From Pseudomonas protegens (GTDB lineage: Bacteria; Pseudomonadota; Gammaproteobacteria; Pseudomonadales; Pseudomonadaceae), in the NCBI RefSeq assembly GCF_003363755.1, contig NZ_CP031396.1, positions 3,008,501-3,072,500 on the forward strand: DNA of 64,000 nucleotides, given 5' to 3'. The notes beneath the pieces were generated by a model, which saw nothing but the letters and a program-made list of their open reading frames with translations, was not told the DNA's origin and ran no database searches. Position numbers and translations under genes: made by a program. Below, piece after piece: positions 16,650 to 27,683 of the stretch (position 1 is its first letter; each line of letters begins with the position of its first letter).

Positions 16650-16661
16650 TCTGGCAAAGGC

Positions 16662-16707
16662 CCCTGCAACACCAATATCAAAAAGTTTTGATATTGGTGT
16701 TGCAGGG
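16662..16707. promoter_or_regulatory. 46-nt perfect palindrome, putative operator of the metK regulator
   Basis: Two 22-base arms are exact reverse complements around a two-base AG centre. The inner core is ATATCAAAA-AG-TTTTGATAT (16675-16694) and the outer ends are CCCTGCAAC and GTTGCAGGG. It lies 29 bases before the ATG of the ArsR/methyltransferase gene. The A/T-rich core resembles the short palindromes bound by ArsR-family repressors; the full length is far more than one dimer needs. Confidence 0.7.
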
Positions 16708-16736
16708 CTTTGCAGGCACCTCTAGACTGCGCCCCT

Positions 16737-17732
16737 ATGAACCTGCACGCACCCTCCATTGAGCATGACGATTGCGACGAACTGGCCGCCCTGTGCAAGG
16801 CCGGCGGCGATCCTCTGCGGCTCAATGTATTGCGCGCGCTGAGCAACGACTCGTTCGGTGTACTGGAACTGGCTCAGATCTTCGCCATCGGCCAGTCCGG
16901 CATGAGTCACCATTTGAAGGTCCTGGCCCAGGCCAACCTGGTGGCGACCCGCCGTGAAGGCAATGCGATTTTCTATCGCCGCGCCCTGCCCCATACCGAG
17001 CTCCTGGGGGGCAAGCTTCACGCAGCACTGCTGGACGAAGTGGACCAGGTGCGGCTACCGGCGGATGTCCAGGGCCGGATCGGCCTGGTGCACCGGCAAC
17101 GGGCCGCAGCCAGCCAGGACTTTTTTTCCCGGGTGGCGGAGAAGTTCCGCGCCCAGCAGGACCTGATCGCAGGACTGCCGCAGTACCGCGACAGTGTTCT
17201 CGCGCTGCTGGACCAGCTGAGTTTCAAGCCAATGGCCACGGCCATTGAAGTGGGTCCCGGTGACGGTGGATTTCTCCCTGAGCTGGCCCGACGCTTTGCC
17301 CAGGTCACCGCTCTGGACAACAGTCCGGCAATGCTTGAACTGGCGCGCCAGCTGTGTGAGCGCGAAACATTGGCTAACGTCAGCCTGCAATTGGCCGATG
17401 CATTGGATGGCGTGCCACTGACGGCCGATTGCGTAGTGCTGAATATGGTCCTGCACCATTTCGCCGCACCGGCCGAAGCCCTCAAGCAGATGGCCCGATT
17501 GCTGCAACCAGGCGGCAGCCTGTTGGTAACAGACTTGTGCAGCCACAACCAGAGTTGGGCCAAAGAGGCTTGCGGCGATCTCTGGCTAGGGTTCGAACAA
17601 GATGATTTGGCCCGCTGGGCCAGCGCTGCGGGACTGACTCCCGGGGAAAGTCTCTATGTAGGCTTACGTAATGGTTTCCAGATCCAGGTCCGCCACTTTC
17701 AGCGACCGGCTGGCGACACTCACCATCGGTAA
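16737..17732 (+). CDS. ArsR-family regulator fused to a class I SAM methyltransferase
   Basis: A 331-residue two-domain protein. Residues about 12-90 form an ArsR winged helix with recognition helix SGMSHHLKVLAQANLV (54-69); residues about 125-325 are a Rossmann methyltransferase with SAM motif I EVGPGDGGFLPELA (171-184) and LNMVLHHF. Metal-binding Cys/His typical of metal-sensing ArsR proteins are not evident. It lies 19 bases before metK and behind a long palindrome. Related regulators of the methionine cycle (SahR type) respond to S-adenosylhomocysteine, so this one may sense SAM or SAH through its methyltransferase domain. A TTG at 16710 is an alternative start, just past the palindrome. 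Confidence 0.85.
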   Translation: MNLHAPSIEHDDCDELAALCKAGGDPLRLNVLRALSNDSFGVLELAQIFAIGQSGMSHHLKVLAQANLVATRREGNAIFYRRALPHTELLGGKLHAALLDEVDQVRLPADVQGRIGLVHRQRAAASQDFFSRVAEKFRAQQDLIAGLPQYRDSVLALLDQLSFKPMATAIEVGPGDGGFLPELARRFAQVTALDNSPAMLELARQLCERETLANVSLQLADALDGVPLTADCVVLNMVLHHFAAPAEALKQMARLLQPGGSLLVTDLCSHNQSWAKEACGDLWLGFEQDDLARWASAAGLTPGESLYVGLRNGFQIQVRHFQRPAGDTHHR

Positions 17733-17751
17733 ATTTTAGGAACCCGTCGAG

Positions 17752-18942
<1,191 letters not shown>

Positions 18943-18961
18943 GCTTCACCTGGCAACATCC

Positions 18962-18996
18962 AAAGCCCCGTCCGGCTCGCCTGGCGGGGCTTTTTT
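18962..18996 (+). terminator. Rho-independent terminator after metK
   Basis: Stem AAAGCCCCG (18962-18970) / CGGGGCTTT (18985-18993) with a T run to 18996, twenty bases after the metK stop. Confidence 0.92.
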
Positions 18997-19137
18997 GTGG
19001 CTGAAGGTTTCCTTGCAAAGCCAGCCGACAACCGTCGATACAGGGCCCTGCGCCATTGACGACAAGTTTTGGCGCCCGATGAAACACCCGGCAAACACCT
19101 TCGTCCAAGCCCACAGCCAATCCCCTCTAGCCTTTAG

Positions 19138-20841
<1,704 letters not shown>

Positions 20842-20964
20842 TCCATCATCCTGGGACGCAGGTTGAACCACCCAGGCGGGATTGGGCTCCAACACCCCAC
20901 TCCCGATGCCAGCGTCAATATTTTAATTGGTTATTTTTTGATTTTTTTCCACCTGGAGCCTTCC

Positions 20965-21360
20965 ATGAAACTGTTTCCATCCCTCGCTGCCTTGACCCTG
21001 TGCAGCCTGATGAGCGCGCCCCTGCTGGCCGCCGAACAAGCTCCGCAACTGACCGGTTGTGCCGCCAAGCGCCAAGCGATCATGACCCAGATTGAACAAG
21101 CTAAGGCTCATGGCAACAGCAATCAGCAAGCCGGCCTGGAGCGCGCCCTGAGTGAAGTCAACGCCCACTGCACCGATGCCTCGCTGAAGAAGGATCGGGA
21201 AAACAAGGTGCTGGAAGCCAAGCACGAAGTCAGCCGGCGCCAGGCCGATCTGGAAAAAGCCATGAAGAAAGGCGACTCGGAGAAGATCAACAAGCGCAAG
21301 GACAAACTCGCCGAATCCCGCAAGGAACTGCAGCAAGCCCTGGACGAGCTGGACAAGTAA
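20965..21360 (+). CDS. DUF1090 family periplasmic protein
   Basis: A 131-residue secreted protein. The signal peptide is LFPSLAALTLCSLMSAPLLA with cleavage before AEQAP. The mature part has two Cys (LTGCAAKR, NAHCTDAS), and a long charged coiled-coil covers the C-terminal half, rich in Lys and Glu. This is the DUF1090/YqjC pattern. The ATG at 20965 follows CTGGAGCC. Function is not known; the two Cys probably form a disulphide. It stands alone between ligB and a convergent cytochrome gene. Confidence 0.85.
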   Translation: MKLFPSLAALTLCSLMSAPLLAAEQAPQLTGCAAKRQAIMTQIEQAKAHGNSNQQAGLERALSEVNAHCTDASLKKDRENKVLEAKHEVSRRQADLEKAMKKGDSEKINKRKDKLAESRKELQQALDELDK

Positions 21361-21373
21361 GCAGCGCTTGTCG

Positions 21374-21399
21374 TGGCGAGGGAGACTGCTCCCTCGCCA
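21374..21399. repeat. REP-type hairpin (GGCGAGGGAG family)
   Basis: A perfect 11-bp stem TGGCGAGGGAG / CTCCCTCGCCA with an ACTG loop lies in the short gap between the convergent DUF1090 and cytochrome genes. No T tract follows. The sequence matches a common intergenic hairpin of fluorescens-group Pseudomonas and could still serve as a bidirectional 3'-end stabiliser. Confidence 0.7.
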
Positions 21400-21427
21400 G
21401 CGCAAAACACCTTGTCAGAACCGCCAC

Positions 21428-21877
21428 TCAGTGATTGCGGAATTCTTTGTGACAAGCACTGCAGACATCCTCGACCTTCTGCACTGCCGGCCCCAGGTTA
21501 CTGGCCTTGTAAGGCTGGACCTGGCTGATGGTCACCAGTTCGCCGGTGGCCGCCTCCAGGTTGCGTGCCAGCTCCTGGAATCGCGCCTGCTTGCGCCAGA
21601 CGTCATCGGTGGCGCTGGTGTGATCTTCTTCCTTGACCTCGGGGAAGTGCTTCCAGGGTTCATGGGACAGGCTGTCGAGCTTGACCGCACCTTCGGCAAA
21701 ACGTGCACCGTCGAAAGGAATCCGCCCACGCAGCATGCCCCCCAGGTCCTCGCCGGTCTTGAGCATCTGTTTGAAGATCGCCTTGCGCTGACCCAGGGGA
21801 GAGTTGGGGTCGACACCGCCACAGGCGGAAAGCGTCAGGCAGGCCAGCAATACAACAGAAAGTCTTTTTAGCGTCAT
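21428..21877 (-). CDS. Cytochrome c'-like lipoprotein
   Basis: A 149-residue protein with a lipobox (LSAC, Cys19) and a single haem-binding motif CSACH at the C-terminus (139-143), the layout of the cytochrome c' family, which is a four-helix bundle with haem attached near the C-terminus. The helical region includes RKAIFKQMLKTGEDLGGMLR and FQELARNLEAATGELV. It is predicted to be anchored to a membrane facing the periplasm. Redox partner unknown; some members bind NO. The gene is divergent from mltA. Confidence 0.85.
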   Translation of the reverse strand: MTLKRLSVVLLACLTLSACGGVDPNSPLGQRKAIFKQMLKTGEDLGGMLRGRIPFDGARFAEGAVKLDSLSHEPWKHFPEVKEEDHTSATDDVWRKQARFQELARNLEAATGELVTISQVQPYKASNLGPAVQKVEDVCSACHKEFRNH

Positions 21878-22009
21878 GGTGGCTTCAGGTCAGGTCACGG
21901 AAACGGCGGCCAGTATCCTCGCCTCCCCGGCAAACACCAATAGCCCTATTAACAATAGGGGTTGCCCACTGCCACCCAGTCTGTGGATGACCCTTCAAGG
22001 AAATACAGC

Positions 22010-23185
22010 ATGAACCCGAGCTTCCTCCGCTGGCGTCGCCACCTGCTCTGGACCCTGCCAGCCCTGGCGCTGCTTGCCGGCTGCAACGGCGGCGATAACG
22101 GCAAGCCTGCGCCAACCCACGCCTTGGCCACCTACAACAGTGCGCCCTGGGAGTCGTTGCCCAGCGTAGCCGATAACGACCTGCTGGCCGGCTTCGGCTC
22201 CTGGCGCAGTGCCTGCAACCGCCTGAAAGCCGACCCGGTGTGGGGCGCCACCTGCGCTGCAGCAGCCAACGTGCCACAGACTCCGGCCGCCATCCGCGAC
22301 TTTCTCAAGGAACACCTGGAAGTCTATGGGCTGCGCTCGGGCAGCGGCAGCAGCACCGGCTTGATCACCGGCTATTACGAACCGGTGTATCCCGGCAGCC
22401 TGACCCAGACCCGAACGGCCAATGTACCGGTGTACGGCGTGCCGGACGACATGATCATCGTCGCTCTGGACAGCCTCTATCCGGAACTCAAGGGCAAGCG
22501 CCTGAGGGGCCGTCTCGAAGGTCGGGTGCTCAAGCCCTATGACGATGCCGCGACCATCGAAGCCAAGGGGGTGAAGGCTCCGGTGCTGGCCTGGCTGACC
22601 GATCCGATGGACCTGCAATTCCTGCAGATCCAGGGGTCGGGAAGGATCCAGCTGGATGACGGTCGCCAACTGCGGATCGGCTACGCCGACCAGAACGGCC
22701 ACCCGTACCGGCCCATCGGCCGCTGGTTGGTGGAGCAGGGAGAACTGAAAAAAGAGGACGTGACCATGGGCACCATCGCCGCCTGGGCCAAGGCCCATCC
22801 GACGCGGATTCCCGAACTGCTGGGCAGCAACCCGAGCTACGTGTTCTTCAATCGCAATCCGGACAGCAACGAAGGCCCCCGTGGCTCATTGAACGTGCCG
22901 CTGACTTCCGGCTACAGCGTCGCAGTGGATCGCAAGGTCATTCCCCTGGGCAGCCTGTTGTGGCTGTCTACCACCCGTCCCGACGGCAGCAGCCTGGTAC
23001 GTCCCGTGGCCGCTCAGGACACGGGCGGCGCGATTACCGGAGAAGTCCGTGCCGATTTGTTCTGGGGCACAGGCGAGGCGGCCGGGCAACTGGCCGGCGA
23101 CATGAAGCAGCAGGGGCAGATCTGGATGCTCTGGCCCAAGGGCGCGGCGCTGCCCAAAGTACCGGAAGTGCCCGATACCCCTTGA
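22010..23185 (+). CDS. mltA: Membrane-bound lytic murein transglycosylase A
   Basis: A 391-residue outer-membrane lipoprotein (lipobox LLAGC) that cleaves peptidoglycan glycan strands to 1,6-anhydro-muropeptides. Seen: MltA-specific blocks LITGYYEPVYPGS, LQIQGSGRIQL, NPSYVFFNR and the 3D domain VAAQDTGGAITGEVRADLFWGTG, whose Asp is the likely catalytic acid. The ATG at 22010 was chosen, with AAGGA about nine bases upstream; the frame is open further to a TTG but without support. No operon partner is evident. Confidence 0.95.
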   Translation: MNPSFLRWRRHLLWTLPALALLAGCNGGDNGKPAPTHALATYNSAPWESLPSVADNDLLAGFGSWRSACNRLKADPVWGATCAAAANVPQTPAAIRDFLKEHLEVYGLRSGSGSSTGLITGYYEPVYPGSLTQTRTANVPVYGVPDDMIIVALDSLYPELKGKRLRGRLEGRVLKPYDDAATIEAKGVKAPVLAWLTDPMDLQFLQIQGSGRIQLDDGRQLRIGYADQNGHPYRPIGRWLVEQGELKKEDVTMGTIAAWAKAHPTRIPELLGSNPSYVFFNRNPDSNEGPRGSLNVPLTSGYSVAVDRKVIPLGSLLWLSTTRPDGSSLVRPVAAQDTGGAITGEVRADLFWGTGEAAGQLAGDMKQQGQIWMLWPKGAALPKVPEVPDTP

Positions 23186-23251
23186 CCCCAGTAGCAGCCA
23201 GCTTGCCGGCGGAGGCGACCATGAAGACGCTTTCGCCGGCAAGAGGGTGTT

Positions 23252-23635
23252 TCAGACTGAAACGAAGAAGAAACTGGCGATCAGGCCCATGCCCACGAAC
23301 CACACCAGGGACCGCAGGATCGCCCAGTCCGCCAGGTAGCAGATCATGTACAGCAGGCGGCTGGTGACAAACAGCACCGCCAGGACGTTGATGGTCACCA
23401 GTTCGGCGTTACCCGCCACATGGGCAATGATCACCGCAGCAGCAAATGCCGGAGTCACCTCAAAGCCATTGAGCTGCGCGTTGTGGGCACGCTTGGGCAG
23501 CCCCTCCAGGGTACTCAGGAACGCCCGTGGGTCATGGTTGTAGCGAAGCCCGTATTTACCTGCGCCCTTGGCGATGGCGGTACACAGGTACGGCAGAACA
23601 ATTGCGATCAACACACACCAGAAAGCGACAGTCAT
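23252..23635 (-). CDS. MAPEG family membrane protein
   Basis: A 127-residue protein with four hydrophobic helices (about 3-22, 60-80, 82-100, 106-125) and the MAPEG signatures RAHNAQLNGFEVTPAFAAAV and SRLLYMICYLADWAILRS. Eukaryotic members are glutathione transferases and eicosanoid enzymes; bacterial members are mostly uncharacterised. AAGGATT precedes the ATG. It follows the DMT transporter gene by 34 bases on the same strand and is probably co-transcribed. Confidence 0.85.
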   Translation of the reverse strand: MTVAFWCVLIAIVLPYLCTAIAKGAGKYGLRYNHDPRAFLSTLEGLPKRAHNAQLNGFEVTPAFAAAVIIAHVAGNAELVTINVLAVLFVTSRLLYMICYLADWAILRSLVWFVGMGLIASFFFVSV

Positions 23636-23669
23636 GGAGCAAATCCTTTTTTAGAGTTTTAGGGAGTGT

Positions 23670-24503
23670 TCAGAACTTCATCACCAACATGCCAATCAGC
23701 ACCAATCCACAGGCTAAGAGCCGTGGCCGGCCGAAAGGTTCTTTCAGGTAGCGCACACCGAACAGCACCACCAGAATCACACTGATTTCACGCAGCGCCG
23801 CCGCTTCTGCAATCGAGCCCAACTGCATGGCCCAAAGCACCAGAGCGTAGCTCAACAGTACACAGAAGCCGACGCTCAGCCCCAGGCGCCACTGCTCACG
23901 CCAGAACTGCGCAAACGCAGGCCGTTTCCACACCACGGCCACCAGGGGAAAAGGCCAGGCGCTGAGCAGCGTGACCCAAGTCAGGTAGTCCAGCGGGTGC
24001 GACCAGCGGCGCAGGGCCTGGCCGTCGATAAAGGTATAGCAACCGATGCACAGGCCGATCAGCGCCACCACCGGCAGCATGCTCCAGGGCAGGCGCGCGC
24101 CGCCCCCGCCTTGCCAGAGCAGACACAGCATGCCGAAGGGAATCAGCAGGATGCCGAAGATTTGTTGGGTGCTCAGGACCTCACCGGCAAAAATCAGGGT
24201 CAGGGCCAGCACCACCAGGGGCGACAAGCCGCGCATCAACGGATAGACCAGCCCCAGGTCACCTACCCGATACGCCTGGATCAGCAGATAGCGGTACAAG
24301 AGCTCGAAGGCCGCCGAGGCGATGATCCAGGGCCAGATCTGCGGCGGCGGCCACTGCAGGAAAAACAGCATGATCGCCACGAACAGCAACGCCACGCTGT
24401 CCATGCAGGCCACCACCAACAATCGTTCACCGCTGAACTTGATCAGGGTGTTCCATGCCGCATGTAGCAGCGCCGCCACCAGAACCAGACTTGTCGCCAG
24501 CAC
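23670..24503 (-). CDS. EamA/DMT superfamily transporter
   Basis: A 277-residue inner-membrane protein with about ten hydrophobic helices forming two EamA repeats: HAAWNTLIKFSGE in the first, and LLSYALVLWAMQLGSIAEAA followed by REISVILVVLFGVRYLKEP in the second. The family exports metabolites or drugs, and the substrate cannot be read from sequence. It heads a two-gene unit with the MAPEG gene and is divergent from the CPA1 antiporter gene across a 365-base gap. Confidence 0.85.
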   Translation of the reverse strand: MLATSLVLVAALLHAAWNTLIKFSGERLLVVACMDSVALLFVAIMLFFLQWPPPQIWPWIIASAAFELLYRYLLIQAYRVGDLGLVYPLMRGLSPLVVLALTLIFAGEVLSTQQIFGILLIPFGMLCLLWQGGGGARLPWSMLPVVALIGLCIGCYTFIDGQALRRWSHPLDYLTWVTLLSAWPFPLVAVVWKRPAFAQFWREQWRLGLSVGFCVLLSYALVLWAMQLGSIAEAAALREISVILVVLFGVRYLKEPFGRPRLLACGLVLIGMLVMKF

Positions 24504-24868
24504 CTCACACTCCCTGTTTGCCTGAAGGTCATCGGATCTCGTGCGGCACGGTCATGCTTGGGCAGAGTGCCCGACCACAGAGCGGGAATCCTCGCATGCC
24601 GGCTGCCCGGCTTGCACTGGTTGCCCGCTTTTTTGGCAGTGGCGACAGCGAATTCGGCAGCATGGGCGTGCTCGGGGCATTTTTACCGCCAGGCCTGCAA
24701 CGTCGCCCCCTCGCTGCGGTCAATGGGTGCGGCTCAACAGCATTGCCGTGGCAAGGGAGCGGACTCCCGCGCCATAACGAACTGTGTCCCGTCCCGTCGC
24801 CGGCACATCAAACCTTTGGCCTGAAAGAGTTCAGGCTGTTTTTCCTGCGATCATCCAAAGGAGTCCGG
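24504..24868. other. 365-bp intergenic region between divergent transporter genes
   Basis: No ORF here is credible. It holds a degenerate GGGAG-hairpin near 24755-24770 and a clear terminator-like hairpin at 24819-24843, annotated separately. Its length, with the hairpin close to the antiporter start, suggests a long 5' leader for that gene. Confidence 0.55.
24819..24843 (+). promoter_or_regulatory. Terminator-like hairpin in the antiporter leader
   Basis: A perfect 7-bp stem GCCTGAA (24819-24825) / TTCAGGC (24830-24836) with an AGAG loop is followed by TG and five Ts (24839-24843). It ends 26 bases before the antiporter ATG and 15 bases before its ribosome-binding site, a position suited to an attenuator. 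Confidence 0.5.
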
Positions 24869-26128
24869 ATGCTTGAACTTGTCGCTGCTTTTATCTGCCT
24901 GACCACCCTGCTCACCTACGTCAACTTCCGTTTTATCGGCCTGCCGCCGACCATCGGCGTGATGGTCACCGCCCTGCTCTTTTCCTTGTTGCTGCAAGGA
25001 CTGAGCTACTTCGGTTTCCCCGGCCTGGAAGAGCATGTCGAGGAACTGATCGGCAAGATCGACTTCGGCGACCTGCTGATGAACTGGATGCTGTCGTTCC
25101 TGCTGTTCGCCGGCGCCCTGCACGTCAACCTCAACGATCTGCGCAGTTATCGCTGGCCCATCGGCCTGTTGGCCACCGTCGGCGTGCTGATCGCCACCTT
25201 CGTCATCGGCAGCCTGGCCTACTGGATCTTCGGCCTGTTCGGCTGGCACGTGAGCTTCCTCTACTGCCTGCTGTTCGGCGCACTGATCTCCCCCACCGAC
25301 CCCATCGCTGTGCTGGGCGTACTGCGGACCGCCAACGCCTCCAAGCCGCTGAAGACCACTATCGTCGGCGAGTCGCTGTTCAACGACGGCACGGCGGTCG
25401 TGGTGTTCACCGTGCTGCTGGGCATCGCCCAACTGGGTGAAACCCCAACGGTGAGCGCCACTGCCTGGCTGTTCGTGCATGAAGCCATCGGCGGCGTGGT
25501 GTTCGGCGGGCTGATCGGCTACCTGGTGTACCTGATGATCAAGAGCATCGAGCAGCACCAGATCGAAGTGATGCTGACCCTGGCTCTAGTGATCGGCGGT
25601 TCGGCCATGGCCAGCGAGATCCACGTATCGGCACCGATCGCCATGGTGGTAGCCGGCCTGATCATCGGCAATCTGGGGCGCAACCTGGCGATGAACGACA
25701 TGACCCGGCGTTACCTGGATGGTTTCTGGGAACTGCTGGACGACATGCTCAACGCCCTGCTGTTCGCCCTGATCGGCCTGGAACTGTTGCTGCTGCCGTT
25801 CAACTGGCTGCACTTGGCGGCCGCGAGCCTGCTGGCAGCGGCCATCATACTGTCGCGCCTGTTGACCGTGGCCCCGGCAATCCTCCTGCTGCGTCGCTGG
25901 CGCAGCGTGCCCCGGGGCACCATTCGCGTGCTGACCTGGGGTGGCCTGCGCGGTGGCGTCTCAGTGGCGCTGGCGCTGGCGCTGCCCCTGGGGCCGGAAC
26001 GCGACCTGGTGCTGAGCATCACCTACATCGTGGTGCTGTCCTCGATCCTGCTGCAGGGTCTGAGCATCGGCAAGCTGGTGCGCCACGTCACCCAGGAAAC
26101 CCCGGCAACCAAGACCGAGGCCCACTGA
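24869..26128 (+). CDS. Na+/H+ antiporter, CPA1 family
   Basis: A 419-residue cation/proton antiporter with about 12 membrane helices. Seen: the ion-binding region LLFGALISPTDPIAVLGVL, the ESLFNDGTAVVVFTVLLGI helix with the conserved Asn-Asp pair, and LTWGGLRGGVSVALALALP near the C-terminus, where the Arg is a family hallmark. There is no large cytosolic tail of the NhaP1 type. The ATG at 24869 follows AAAGGAG five bases upstream. The stop codon abuts the stop codon of the opposing FNT gene, and its terminator lies inside that gene. Confidence 0.92.
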   Translation: MLELVAAFICLTTLLTYVNFRFIGLPPTIGVMVTALLFSLLLQGLSYFGFPGLEEHVEELIGKIDFGDLLMNWMLSFLLFAGALHVNLNDLRSYRWPIGLLATVGVLIATFVIGSLAYWIFGLFGWHVSFLYCLLFGALISPTDPIAVLGVLRTANASKPLKTTIVGESLFNDGTAVVVFTVLLGIAQLGETPTVSATAWLFVHEAIGGVVFGGLIGYLVYLMIKSIEQHQIEVMLTLALVIGGSAMASEIHVSAPIAMVVAGLIIGNLGRNLAMNDMTRRYLDGFWELLDDMLNALLFALIGLELLLLPFNWLHLAAASLLAAAIILSRLLTVAPAILLLRRWRSVPRGTIRVLTWGGLRGGVSVALALALPLGPERDLVLSITYIVVLSSILLQGLSIGKLVRHVTQETPATKTEAH

Positions 26129-27016
26129 TCACTTCTTGATCTGTCGCGGATCGGGTGCCCCTGCCCGATCCGCGTTTTTGTTCGGCGTGCCGCTCTCGCT
26201 GCGCACCTGGGCATGGCTGATCAGAGCGAAGATGAAACTGCCGCCGATGATGTTCCCCGCCAGGGTCGGCCCGGCGAACACCTGCCAGAAATCCCGCCAC
26301 CCCAACTCGCCGGCAAACACCAGGTAAGAGACTTCGGCCGAGCCCACCACGATGTGGGTGAAGTCCCCCAGCGCCATCAGGTAGGTGATGAGGATGATGA
26401 TCCACATCTTGGCGCTCTCCATGGACGGAATCATCCACACCATGGTGGCGATCATCCAGCCGGAGATGATGCCCTTGGCGAACATCTGCGAGCTGTCGTT
26501 CTCCATCACCTTGCGACCGATTTCCAGAAAGGCCTGGTCGGTTCGGCTGTCGAAGATCGGCAGGTGCAGCATCACGTAGGCCACCAGCAAGGTGCCGCAC
26601 AGGTTACCCACCAGCACCACGCCCCATAAGCGCAACAACCGCCCGAAGTTCTGCAGGCTCGGCTTGCTCATCACCGGCAATACCGCGGTCAGAGTATTTT
26701 CCGTAAACAGTTGCTGGCGCGCGAGAATCACCGCCAGAAAGCCCGCACAGTAGCCGAAGCTGGCGATCACTTTGAAGGCTTCGCCATCCGGCAGGCGGGA
26801 GTTGAGCAGGCCCATGCCCATCAGGGACAGGCCCATGGTCAGGCCGGCAGCCAAGGCCGACCACCACAGGGCAGCGACGCTGCGCTCCAGCTCCTGATCG
26901 CCCTGGGTGCGGATGATTTCATGCAGGACCGCCGCGCGGGGCGGCTGGTTACGGTCGACGTCCTGCTGCTCCGCGGCCGAAAGACCAGGGGTTTTACCGT
27001 CGTGTCGAGTGTCCAT
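26129..27016 (-). CDS. Formate/nitrite transporter (FNT) family protein, YfdC-like
   Basis: A 295-residue FNT-type channel with six hydrophobic segments after a roughly 50-residue hydrophilic N-terminus (MDTRHDGKTPG...). Segments include ALWWSALAAGLTMGLSLMGM, the NLCGTLLVAYVMLHLP helix and GDFTHIVVGSAEVSYLVFAG. The extended N-terminus and sequence resemble YfdC rather than FocA/NirC; the transported anion is unknown. AGGACT precedes the ATG. Its last 50 coding bases contain the intrinsic terminator of the opposing antiporter gene. Confidence 0.85.
   Translation of the reverse strand: MDTRHDGKTPGLSAAEQQDVDRNQPPRAAVLHEIIRTQGDQELERSVAALWWSALAAGLTMGLSLMGMGLLNSRLPDGEAFKVIASFGYCAGFLAVILARQQLFTENTLTAVLPVMSKPSLQNFGRLLRLWGVVLVGNLCGTLLVAYVMLHLPIFDSRTDQAFLEIGRKVMENDSSQMFAKGIISGWMIATMVWMIPSMESAKMWIIILITYLMALGDFTHIVVGSAEVSYLVFAGELGWRDFWQVFAGPTLAGNIIGGSFIFALISHAQVRSESGTPNKNADRAGAPDPRQIKK
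26145..26179 (+). terminator. Rho-independent terminator of the antiporter gene inside the FNT coding region
   Basis: A perfect 11-bp stem CGCGGATCGGG (26145-26155) / CCCGATCCGCG (26164-26174), 8-base loop and five Ts, read on the plus strand. It begins 17 bases after the antiporter stop, within the 3' end of the opposing gene. Confidence 0.85.
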
Positions 27017-27134
27017 GGGAGTCCTGAACCAGGTGGGTCGTATGAGTTACGACACGCGAGGTTCAGGGCTGTTCCGTTCGGATTGGAGGCCTCAGGCTGG
27101 CGAATGGGGTCAAGGCACTCGCTGGCGCGTGGGT

Positions 27135-27530
27135 TCAGGCTTCGTCCTTGAACTGGTCCTTGACGTATTTGATTTCGGTGCGCCCGTGAGGCGCCGGCAG
27201 GCCGTCTTCACCCAGGTTGACGAAGACCATCTTCTCTACGGTGAGAATGGATTTGCGGGTGATCTTGTTGCGTACTTCGCAGGTCAGGGTAATGGAAGTG
27301 CGACCGAACTCGGTGGCGGTGATGCCCAGCTCAATGATGTCGCCCTGGCGTGAGGCACTGACGAAGTTGATTTCCGAGATGTACTTGGTGACCACTCGCT
27401 GGTTGCCCAGCTGGACAATGGCGTAGATCGCCGCTTCTTCGTCGATCCAGCGCAACAGGCTGCCGCCGAACAGCGTGCCGTTGGGGTTGAGGTCTTCGGG
27501 CTTTACCCACTTGCGGGTGTGGAAATTCAT
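27135..27530 (-). CDS. Acyl-CoA thioesterase, YciA-like hotdog fold
   Basis: A 131-residue single hotdog-domain thioesterase that hydrolyses acyl-CoA. Seen: the PEDLNPNGTLFGGSLLRWID segment with the catalytic Asp/Asn region, followed by DEEAAIYAIVQLG and ISEINFVSASRQGDIIELG. The C-terminus RTEIKYVKDQ is family-like. The ATG at 27530 follows AGGAGTGAAT; the longer frame upstream has no ribosome-binding site. Divergent from ahcY; chain-length preference is unknown. Confidence 0.88.
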   Translation of the reverse strand: MNFHTRKWVKPEDLNPNGTLFGGSLLRWIDEEAAIYAIVQLGNQRVVTKYISEINFVSASRQGDIIELGITATEFGRTSITLTCEVRNKITRKSILTVEKMVFVNLGEDGLPAPHGRTEIKYVKDQFKDEA

Positions 27531-27651
27531 ATTCACTCCTGACCGTCCTGCCAATTGATGCCCGGCATAATGGCAGACCGGACGGTCATGCTCTACGCAA
27601 CATCGACTATGGTCGCGATTAACGATCTTCATCCAGGCGACAGAAACACTT

Positions 27652-27679
27652 TTGGAAGTCTGGCTCTGGCGGCTATAAT
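27652..27679 (+). promoter_or_regulatory. Sigma-70 promoter of ahcY
   Basis: A -35 TTGGAA at 27652-27657 and a perfect -10 TATAAT at 27674-27679, spaced by 16 bases, lie upstream of the SAH riboswitch. Transcription should begin near 27686, giving a leader of about 170 bases. Confidence 0.8.
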
Positions 27680-27683
27680 CGCC

